Below, piece by piece: positions 30,901 to 37,781 of a stretch of DNA of 64,000 nt (positions are counted from its first letter, which is position 1; every line of letters begins with the position of its first letter). Source of the DNA: Desulfobacterales bacterium. GTDB lineage: Bacteria; Desulfobacterota; Desulfobacteria; Desulfobacterales; Desulfosalsimonadaceae. The stretch spans positions 1 through 64,000 of the forward strand of contig SLJY01000040.1 of the NCBI GenBank assembly GCA_007134875.1, in the 5' to 3' direction. A program made the translations under genes and the position numbers. The notes beneath the pieces are model-generated. The model was not told where the DNA came from, did not search any database, and saw only the letters and a program-made list of their open reading frames with translations.

Positions 30901-31341
30901 CTGGCGGGGGCGTTCGGCGCGGAATGCGATGAAGACGGGTTTTTCAGGGAAGCCGAGTCCAAGTGGCGTCCCGTGGACAGCCTGAAGGAAGGGGTGTTCG
31001 GATGCGGCATTGCGTTGGGCCCCGGTTCGATCGAAGGCTCGGTTGCCACGGCCGGCGCCGCGGCCCAGCGGGCGCTTCGCATTTTGTCGAAAAACGCCAT
31101 TTCCCCGGCGGCGGTAACCGCCCGGGTGCGCCACAGCCTGTGCGTAACCTGTGAACGTTGTATCGCGGTCTGTCCTTATGGTGCGCGTTCGATCGATCCG
31201 GATACCAACAGGGTCCTGGTCAACGCGGTCATGTGCCAGGGTTGCGGGAACTGCGCGAGCGAATGCCCCAACAGTGCATCGGTCCTGGACGGATTTTTCG
31301 ACGGCCGCATGCTCGATATGATCGACATGGTCATGGAATAG
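27907..31341 (+). CDS. tandem double HdrA-like FAD/Fe-S oxidoreductase with embedded response-regulator receiver domain
   Basis: 1144 aa; first HdrA module interrupted after CTRCGECINVCPTGAI by SVLVVDDEYTVRDSIKEWLEEEGFSVETVGSGEEALDLI...MMLLDIKMPGIDGVEVL...VVMMTAYATVETAVEAM...YLMKPFDPEDL. HdrA then resumes (GAVVFCGGSEGYDP...CVGSRDLQTDSDYCSGVCCMYAIKEA), followed by a second HdrA module and C-terminal 2x[4Fe-4S]. Confidence 0.93.
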   Translation: MKPKIGRALVVGGGISGIRAALDLAETGYPVTLVDRAPHLGGVLSQLDNQFPTNHCGMCRMLPLVDRDAGAQYCLRKGLFHENIDIRTSTQVVGIEGEAGNFTVRLKRQPGFVDPVACIGCGRCADACSVSVADDFNAGLSMRKAIYLPVPHMLPNTYVIDPAACTRCGECINVCPTGAIRLYREGRQDFSVLVVDDEYTVRDSIKEWLEEEGFSVETVGSGEEALDLIKQQSFRMMLLDIKMPGIDGVEVLKKAKDLFPDMTVVMMTAYATVETAVEAMKTGAMDYLMKPFDPEDLAGKVIGVYEAEEAARAEEIEAGAVVFCGGSEGYDPSTGKNTFGYKVFSDVVTGLEFERLISGTGPGGGGALLRPSNGEPVKKIAWIQCVGSRDLQTDSDYCSGVCCMYAIKEAMLAKEHGPEDLESTIFYMDMRTVGKAFQRFRDAAETDQGVRFVRGRVHTVYQDTHTGKLVVSYPGEKSRRIEEDYDMVVLSTGQKPSSGTDKLAEAAGIELNPWGFVRGEPFLPAKTSREGIFCGGSFSGPKDIAESVISACSASLLASATMHSAGKGIAVAGDDTPEYIDVSHQAPKVRVILCECGGSLPEGIDLRRLAAGLEADPFVESVSFVSRICTEEGWESLAEKVKTKGYNRLLVGACTPYAYTRRIRELGGEVMLDPSLMDVCDIRSPEFAYGEETGGDAIEKAMRRSLSTGISRLRSVDPLPKQTVPVTRSALVVGGGIAGMTAALAIAEHGYDVHLVEASEHPGGNLGWLHSTVEGNDTAILLEDTTQRIEKHPLVHVHTNTTVVSAFGEVGNFFTTIETADSGPQTIQHGVVLIATGGREAETRSYGYGTSDAIVTQKELEEKVAAKAIDYSAIESVCMIQCVDSREEPRNYCSRVCCPSTLKHILQMKQQNPDISVYILYRDMMSPGFAESWYTEARKAGAVFIPYTTYAKPVVSQGEEGGSKVVISTREPLLDADVQIHADLLVLATGIVPNLPEELAGAFGAECDEDGFFREAESKWRPVDSLKEGVFGCGIALGPGSIEGSVATAGAAAQRALRILSKNAISPAAVTARVRHSLCVTCERCIAVCPYGARSIDPDTNRVLVNAVMCQGCGNCASECPNSASVLDGFFDGRMLDMIDMVME

Positions 31342-31415
31342 TTCCCGAACGAAAGCCGGGGTTTTTCGATAAGGTCAAGGACGGCGATAAAGACGGTTTT
31401 CGTTCAGGCGCTGGA
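31341..31415. repeat. family A repeat inside the hdr operon
   Basis: GTTCCCGAACGAAAGCCGGGGTTTTTCGATAAGGTCAAGGACGGCGATAAAGACGGTTTTCGTTCAGGCGC. Confidence 0.8.
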
Positions 31416-31437
31416 ATTAACAAACAAGGATACATAT

Positions 31438-32010
31438 ATGGAACCTGCAGTAGACACCCAAACGGCAGCTCCGGACCGGTCGCTTATCAAAAAACTGGCT
31501 CCCGCGCGAAAACAACTCCTGGCATGCATTCAGTGCGGGACATGCAGCGGGTCGTGCCCCAATGCCGATGCCATGGACGTATCCCCGCGCTATCTGTGGC
31601 GCCTGCTGCTCACGGATAATGCGGAGGAAATATTCAAAACCCGGACATTTGCCCTGTGTTCGACCTGCTATACCTGCACCCTTCGCTGTCCGAGGGGCTT
31701 GCAGATCACCGACGCCATGAGCCTGCTCAAGCAGGTGGCGGCATCGGAAAACCTGCCTTTGTACAAGCGGAGCATCCGTTTTTACCAAAGCTTCATGGAA
31801 AGCGTTCGCCGGCACGGCCGGGTGCGGGAAATGGAATTTATGACCCTCTATTTCATGTCCATGAAAAATCCCGTCATCCCTTTGAAATTCACGCCTTTGG
31901 GGATGCGGCTCATGGCCAAGCGCAAGGTGTCCGTCGAGATTCCTTCCAAGGGTACGCAAAAACTGGATGCCATGTTCAGGAAAGCAAGGGAAATCGAGGA
32001 GCAATCATGA
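31438..32010 (+). CDS. hdrC: HdrC-like heterodisulfide reductase subunit C
   Basis: 190 aa; CIQCGTCSGSCPNADAMD and CSTCYTCTLRCPRGL motifs. Confidence 0.9.
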   Translation: MEPAVDTQTAAPDRSLIKKLAPARKQLLACIQCGTCSGSCPNADAMDVSPRYLWRLLLTDNAEEIFKTRTFALCSTCYTCTLRCPRGLQITDAMSLLKQVAASENLPLYKRSIRFYQSFMESVRRHGRVREMEFMTLYFMSMKNPVIPLKFTPLGMRLMAKRKVSVEIPSKGTQKLDAMFRKAREIEEQS

Positions 32011-32891
32011 CATACATATACTATCCCGGCTGCTCCCTGGAAGGGACCGCGGCCGAGTACAGCATCTCCACCATGGCGCTTTTCGAAACGCTGGGGATCG
32101 AGTTGATAGAACTTGACGACTGGACCTGCTGCGGCGCAACCGCCGCGGAGGGTGTCAGCCACCTGCTTTCCTTCGCGCTGCCGGCCCGGAACCTGGCCAT
32201 GGCCGAAAAAATGAAGGCCAAATCGGACATTCTCGTTCCGTGCAGCGCATGCTACCTGAATCTCAAGCGGGTGGAACAGGGAATCAAAGATGATCATTCA
32301 CTGCTCAGAAAGATCAACCAGGTTCTTGAGGCAGACGATCTTGTGCTCAAGGGGACCGTCAGAACCCGGCACCTCCTTGATGTCCTTGTAAACGATGTGG
32401 CGCTGGATGATATCGCCTCGAAAATCGTGCGCTCCCTGGAGGGTTTCAGTATCGCACCGTATTACGGATGCCAGTGCCTTCGCCCGTACGCCGTTTTTGA
32501 CGACCCGGAAGCGCCGCGCTCTATGGAATCGTTGATAACCGTCGCCGGCGCATCTGTGTATCCGTGGGACATGGGCGGGCGATGCTGCGGGGCATCGCTT
32601 ATGAGTACGGCGCCCGAAGCGGGCATCGAGTTGGTTGCAGCTCTGCTTGAAGGTGCGCAGGGTGCCGATGCCATCGTCACGGTATGCCCTATGTGCCAGA
32701 TGAATCTGGAGGCCTACCAGAAAAAGGCCTCCAAACAACACCATACACATTACGAGGTCCCGATTTTGTATCTGCCCCAACTGCTCGGTCTGGCAATGGG
32801 ATTAACCGACGACCAGATCCGACTGGATATGAACCTGTGTGTGCCCGGTTCGTTCCGGGAGAAACTGGCAAACACCCTTCAGCCCGCATGA
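32007..32891 (+). CDS. hdrB: HdrB-like heterodisulfide reductase subunit B
   Basis: Start at ATGA overlap with hdrC stop; YYPGCSLEG, WTCCGA...PCSACYLNL and YGCQCLRP...GRCCGAS...CPMCQMNL CCG domains. The tracker start 31656 is too far upstream. Confidence 0.92.
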   Translation: MTYIYYPGCSLEGTAAEYSISTMALFETLGIELIELDDWTCCGATAAEGVSHLLSFALPARNLAMAEKMKAKSDILVPCSACYLNLKRVEQGIKDDHSLLRKINQVLEADDLVLKGTVRTRHLLDVLVNDVALDDIASKIVRSLEGFSIAPYYGCQCLRPYAVFDDPEAPRSMESLITVAGASVYPWDMGGRCCGASLMSTAPEAGIELVAALLEGAQGADAIVTVCPMCQMNLEAYQKKASKQHHTHYEVPILYLPQLLGLAMGLTDDQIRLDMNLCVPGSFREKLANTLQPA

Positions 32892-32931
32892 GCATCACGA
32901 TAATACGGGCATCGCGGAATCATGGATGCAG

Positions 32932-34788
32932 ATGGAACATCGTTTTCAAAACAGCATTGTCGCGAAACTGACAATCCTTTTGTCCGGGGTGATTCTTGCC
33001 CTGGGGCTTGTGTTCGGGGTTATCGGGAATTTATTTCCGGGCCGTGAAGCGGCCGGTTTGTTGTTCATTGCAGCAGGGATTGCCGTTTTCGCCCTCTGCT
33101 TGTTTATTGTGCGATTTATTCTTATTCTATATATACGACAACCGCTGGCGCGCCTGGCCGAAACAGCCGCGCGGATTGCGGAGGAAAAGCCGCATGAAAA
33201 CATGACCGAGGCGGCAGGCGATGATGAGATCGGCCGGCTTGCCCGCGCCGTGGCAAAAACCGCCGACACCATTGAATACAAGCGTCACGAGATTGCCCAG
33301 GAGCACAGCGAATACCAGAATCTGTTTGAAACCGTTCCGTGCCTGATCACCGTGCAGGACAAAAATCTCCGGCTTATCCGGTACAACCGGGAATTTGCGC
33401 AGAAATTCGATCCCCGCAAGGGGGATTACTGTTATTCCGTATACAAGGGGCGAGACGAGAAGTGTGAAAACTGCCCCGTGGAAAAAACTTTCCGGGACGG
33501 CATGTCCCACACGTTCGAGGAGGCGGGCTACAACCGCGACGGAAAGCCGATGCGCTGGGTGGCCCGTACCGCACCGATCCGGGATGAAAACGGAGCGGTG
33601 GTGGCGGCAATGGAGATGAGCCTGGACGTGACCATCAAGCGGGAACTCGAGGAGAAGCTGGAGGCTTCCCAGCGTCGCTACCAGGCGATCTTTTCCAATA
33701 TTCCGAACCCGGTTTTCGTACTCGATCCGGAAACCATGGAAATCCAGGACTGCAACGACTCCGTGGAGCCGGTGTACGGATATGCCCGGGATGATGTTCT
33801 TGGCAAGTCTTTCTGGATGTTTTTCGAGTCGGGGGACCGGAAGGAATATGAAGCCAGAATTCAAAGCGGCGCTTTTTTGCACCAGATCCGCCAGAAGGAT
33901 AAAAACGGAAATCCCCTGTTCGTGGACATCCGTTCCTCCCGAACCGCATATCCCGAATGGGAGGTGCTGCTGGTGACCACATCGGACATCACCCAGCAGC
34001 TTGAAACGGAGCAGCAGCTTATCCAGGCTTCCAAGATGACCACCCTGGGCGAAATGGCAACCGGCATCGCCCACGAACTCAATCAGCCGCTTTCCGTGAT
34101 GAAAACGGCCAGCTCATTCATGCTGCAGAAATTTGAATCCGGCGGGGAGGTGAAAAAAGACATTCTGGCGAACATGCTCGGCAAGATCGACGCCAACGTA
34201 GACCGGGCAACCAATATCATCAGCCACATGCGGCAGTTTGCCAGAAAATCGGAGCTGGACCTGGAAAGCGTGGATGTCAACCACGTAATGGCGCTGGCAT
34301 CGGAAATCTTTTCGGAGCAGATGAAGGTCCGCGGGATCCGGGTGGATTGGAACCTGGCCGATAACCTTCCGCTGATCCGGGCCAATTCGAGCCGGTTGGA
34401 GCAGGTTTTCGTCAATGTCCTGATCAATGCGCGGGATGCCATCGAGGAGCGATGGGGTGATGTCCGAGTGAACCCGGAGGACAAGGCCATATCGATAACG
34501 ACGAGTGCCTCAAGCGATGAGGCCTTCGTGGAGATCTGCGACACCGGCAACGGCATCGACGAATCGATCATAGACAAAATATTCGAGCCGTTTTTTACCA
34601 CCAAGTCGGTGGGGAGCGGAACAGGCCTTGGATTGTCAATCAGCTACGGAATCGTCCGGGAATGCGGCGGGACAATCCAGGCGTTCAACAGGCAGTCCGG
34701 GGGAGCATGCTTTACCATGCGGTTTCCCGTTCATGAAAACCAGCAACAGGAGAATGCCAATGGCAAAGAAAGTCATGGTGGTGGATGA
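32932..34788 (+). CDS. membrane PAS-PAS histidine kinase
   Basis: Two TM segments, HAMP-like region, PAS with CYSVYKGRDEKCENCPVEKTF, second PAS, GIAHELNQPLSVMKTA H-box, ATPase. Confidence 0.9.
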   Translation: MEHRFQNSIVAKLTILLSGVILALGLVFGVIGNLFPGREAAGLLFIAAGIAVFALCLFIVRFILILYIRQPLARLAETAARIAEEKPHENMTEAAGDDEIGRLARAVAKTADTIEYKRHEIAQEHSEYQNLFETVPCLITVQDKNLRLIRYNREFAQKFDPRKGDYCYSVYKGRDEKCENCPVEKTFRDGMSHTFEEAGYNRDGKPMRWVARTAPIRDENGAVVAAMEMSLDVTIKRELEEKLEASQRRYQAIFSNIPNPVFVLDPETMEIQDCNDSVEPVYGYARDDVLGKSFWMFFESGDRKEYEARIQSGAFLHQIRQKDKNGNPLFVDIRSSRTAYPEWEVLLVTTSDITQQLETEQQLIQASKMTTLGEMATGIAHELNQPLSVMKTASSFMLQKFESGGEVKKDILANMLGKIDANVDRATNIISHMRQFARKSELDLESVDVNHVMALASEIFSEQMKVRGIRVDWNLADNLPLIRANSSRLEQVFVNVLINARDAIEERWGDVRVNPEDKAISITTSASSDEAFVEICDTGNGIDESIIDKIFEPFFTTKSVGSGTGLGLSISYGIVRECGGTIQAFNRQSGGACFTMRFPVHENQQQENANGKESHGGG

Positions 34789-35113
34789 CGATCCCAATAT
34801 CGTTCGCTACATTACGACCGTACTAGAGGATGCGGGCTATGAAACATGCAGCGCGAGCGACGGGGGAGAGGCGTTTGAGGTGCTCAAAGAGAACAAGCCG
34901 GACCTGATTACCCTGGATCTCGACATGCCGGAAGAGTGGGGGCCCCGGTTTTACCGCAGGTATTCGAAGCAGCCCGAGTACAGGGATATTCCGGTTGTCG
35001 TGGTAAGCGGCCTGTCGGGCATTACCCATGCCATCAAAAGTGCGGTGGCCGTTGTCCAGAAACCGTTCGAGCCGGACGAGCTTCTGGATATCGTCAAAAA
35101 GACCATCGGCTGA
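34760..35113 (+). CDS. single-domain response regulator
   Basis: MAKKVMVVDDDPNIVRYI...LITLDLDMPEEWGP...VVVVSG...VQKPFEPDELL; AGGAGA RBS; overlaps kinase 3' end. Confidence 0.9.
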   Translation: MAKKVMVVDDDPNIVRYITTVLEDAGYETCSASDGGEAFEVLKENKPDLITLDLDMPEEWGPRFYRRYSKQPEYRDIPVVVVSGLSGITHAIKSAVAVVQKPFEPDELLDIVKKTIG

Positions 35114-35188
35114 CACGCAGGCCGCATCCATCGCGGCCTGAAGATCAGGTATTCGACCGCGGTGAAGGGCAAAGGGACGCATTTGCAA

Positions 35189-36748
35189 ATGGAAATTCCG
35201 GCTTTCAATACCGTGCTGCTCGTGGATGACGAAGAGGACGTCCGTGAGGTGATGGGCATATCCCTGGAAGATCTGGGATACGAGGTGATCTATGCATCCG
35301 ACGGGGATGAGGCGATCGAGCGCTTCCGGGAGCACACCCCGCCCATTGTCCTGACCGATATCAAGATGCCGGGCATGGACGGGATCGAACTTCTGGAAAA
35401 GATCAAGCGGATCGATCCCGAAACCGAGGTAATCATGATCACCGGGCACGGGGATATGAATTTCGCGGTGAGAAGCTTTCGCTTCGACGCCACGGACTTC
35501 ATCACCAAGCCCATTGGAGTGGAAGACCTGGAAAGAGCCCTGAAGCGGGCCCGGGAAAAGATCACGGTCAGAAAGCAGTTCTACGATTACACCCAAAATC
35601 TGGAGGCGATGCTCTCGCAAAAAAGCGGCGCTCAGCCGATGGGTGATGCCAAGACCAAAGGACTGATAGAGGCCGGCGGCCGGTTGCCGGCCGGGTCGGG
35701 AACGCTTCAGGAAGTGCTCGAACATCTGCCCTGCTATATCGCCGTCTATGATCCGGACCTGCGCATCGTGGAGGCCAATTCCTACTTTGAGGAAAACTTC
35801 GGCGACCGGCGCGGTGAGCACTGCTACCGGGTCTGCATGGACCGGGAGGAGCCGTGTCCGGAGTGTCCCGTTAAAAAAACCTTTTCCCGGGGTAAATCCT
35901 GTCAGCACGAAACTGAGTATATCACAAGGGACCACCGGACACGAAAGGTCCTGGTCTGGACCCTTCCGGTATTCGACGCGTCCGGAAAAACCGTGGAGCA
36001 GGTCATGTCGGTGGCCACCGACCTGGAGCAGATAAGCGAACTCCAGGACAGGCTTTCCTCGCTGGGCCTGATGGTCGGCTCCCTTTCCCACGGCATCAAG
36101 GGGCTTCTTACCGGAATCGACTCCGGCATGTACCTGATCAACTCCGGGCTGGCAAAGGAAAACGGTGAGCGCACCCGGGAAGGGGTCCAGATCGTCCAGG
36201 AGACCACCGAGCGGCTCAAGCGCGTGGTTCTTGATATTCTGTTTTACGCCAAGGAGCGGGATTTTACCAAGGAAAAGATCGCAGTCCGCTCATTTGTTGA
36301 TGAAATGAGCCGGGTGGTGGACTCCAAGATCCAGTCCTACGGCGTTTCCTTTGTGACGCACTGCGAAGAGGATCCGGGTGAATTCACGATCGATGCAACC
36401 TGCATGCTGCAGGCCGTGATGAACATCTTCGAAAATGCTATCAACGCGTGCGCGGAGGACCCGGACAAAACCAAATCCCACGCCATAACCCTTACAGTGC
36501 GGCCTGAAGATAAGCAGGTTTGCTTCGATATCGCGGATACCGGCAAGGGGATGGACGAAGACACCCGAAACGCCATGTTCAACCTGTTTTTTTCCACCCG
36601 CGGGAGCAAGGGGACCGGGCTGGGGCTGTTCGTCACCCGGCAGATCATCGAGGATCACGGCGGGAGCATCGGGGTGGAGTCCGAGCCCGGCAAGGGGACC
36701 GTCGTTACGGTCTGCATTCCCCGGGACTATCAGATGCCGGGAACCTGA
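35189..36748 (+). CDS. receiver-PAS-histidine kinase
   Basis: VLLVDDEEDVREVM...VLTDIKMPGMDG; PAS with CYRVCMDREEPCPECPVKKTF; SLSHGIKGLLTGIDSGMYLI H-box; C-terminal ATPase GTGLGLFVTRQI. Confidence 0.9.
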   Translation: MEIPAFNTVLLVDDEEDVREVMGISLEDLGYEVIYASDGDEAIERFREHTPPIVLTDIKMPGMDGIELLEKIKRIDPETEVIMITGHGDMNFAVRSFRFDATDFITKPIGVEDLERALKRAREKITVRKQFYDYTQNLEAMLSQKSGAQPMGDAKTKGLIEAGGRLPAGSGTLQEVLEHLPCYIAVYDPDLRIVEANSYFEENFGDRRGEHCYRVCMDREEPCPECPVKKTFSRGKSCQHETEYITRDHRTRKVLVWTLPVFDASGKTVEQVMSVATDLEQISELQDRLSSLGLMVGSLSHGIKGLLTGIDSGMYLINSGLAKENGERTREGVQIVQETTERLKRVVLDILFYAKERDFTKEKIAVRSFVDEMSRVVDSKIQSYGVSFVTHCEEDPGEFTIDATCMLQAVMNIFENAINACAEDPDKTKSHAITLTVRPEDKQVCFDIADTGKGMDEDTRNAMFNLFFSTRGSKGTGLGLFVTRQIIEDHGGSIGVESEPGKGTVVTVCIPRDYQMPGT

Positions 36749-36762
36749 GTGCGGTGCGCCAG

Positions 36763-36889
36763 GTTTGATGCACGCGTGAAACGTTGCGACCAGGGGTTTT
36801 GCAACAAGTTCAAGATCGAGACCTGCGCAACCCCTTAAATTCTAAGGGATTGCGCATGGCGAAGATAAAGGACTTTTTCCGAGGCCGTC
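36763..36889. repeat. family B repeat (diverged)
   Basis: TTTGATGCACGCGTGAAACGTTGCGACCAGGGGTTTTGCAACAAGTTCAAGATCGAGACCTGCGCAA...GGACTTTTTCCGAGGCCGTCA. Confidence 0.7.
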
Positions 36890-37661
36890 AGTTTGGTTCT
36901 CCGACTCTGAACGTGAGCGTGGCGGTATAGGAATGCCGGTCGCAGACGTCCGGATCGGGATAATCCTCGGATTCATTGGCCATGATCATCCACAGCCCGC
37001 CATTTTCAAGGCGCACTTCCGCGAGTCCCTCCTCGTTGGTTTTCAATTCCAGCCCGAATTCGTCGTCTCCGTTGTAAGCGTCCCAGGTTGCATAAATGCT
37101 TCCCGTAAAGGGTTTTCCGCGAAATGTCACTTTTACGGGCAGGCGATCCCCGGCAGAAAGGGTTGCCGGGTCGGCTGCGGGTATGATTTCGAGATCGTGG
37201 TCCAGTTTCTTTTGTACATCGCCATTGCCGCGCTCCACCGGAAAGATAGCTTTCATGGTGTTGGTGGAAAATCCGCAGCTGATCGCGTTGGGATGATCCG
37301 CGCGGGAACCGCGCTTTCCGCCCTGAGTGGTCCGGGAATAATAGCTTTCTTTCTGGATGACTTCAATGATATGGGTTCCGGCTGTTTCAATGCCGGACAA
37401 GGCATAGGCGGGGGCTTGGTTGACGGGTATTTCTCGCGCGTTGCCGTCCGGGGAAATCAGGCGAATCGACGCCACCCGGTCCGGGTCAAGCACTCCGTCG
37501 TCGGGGAAGCGATGGCCCCATCCGATCTCGAATTCCTGAATCCCGCCGTTTTTTTCGTGAAGCGTGATCCACGGAAAGTGTGCATAAGCGGGTGCCGCCA
37601 GCATGACGGCAAGCATTGCTGCCGGGATTATGGTCCGGGTTTTTACTTTCATCGGTTTCAT
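36888..37661 (-). CDS. DUF4198 domain-containing periplasmic protein
   Basis: Signal peptide (MKPMKVKTRTIIPAAMLAVMLAAPAYAHFPWITL...) and DUF4198-like body; probable start MKPMKV rather than 37724. Confidence 0.75.
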   Translation of the reverse strand: MKPMKVKTRTIIPAAMLAVMLAAPAYAHFPWITLHEKNGGIQEFEIGWGHRFPDDGVLDPDRVASIRLISPDGNAREIPVNQAPAYALSGIETAGTHIIEVIQKESYYSRTTQGGKRGSRADHPNAISCGFSTNTMKAIFPVERGNGDVQKKLDHDLEIIPAADPATLSAGDRLPVKVTFRGKPFTGSIYATWDAYNGDDEFGLELKTNEEGLAEVRLENGGLWMIMANESEDYPDPDVCDRHSYTATLTFRVGEPN

Positions 37662-37781
37662 CCTTATACGTTGTCGGTTTTCGTTTGTTCCCCGGTTCCC
37701 TTGTTGTTTCGCGTTTTCCTGCATATCAATAGTATAGACGCCGCAACGAAGGAACAGGGACTTGGGTTGCGCAAAATTTTT

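Noticed and set aside
31656-32006. N-terminal extension of hdrB in the ORF track
   Set aside because: Overlaps hdrC out of frame; HdrB homology begins at the ATGA junction (32007).
34823-36091. 422 aa minus-strand ORF
   Set aside because: Antisense to the response regulator and receiver-kinase genes.
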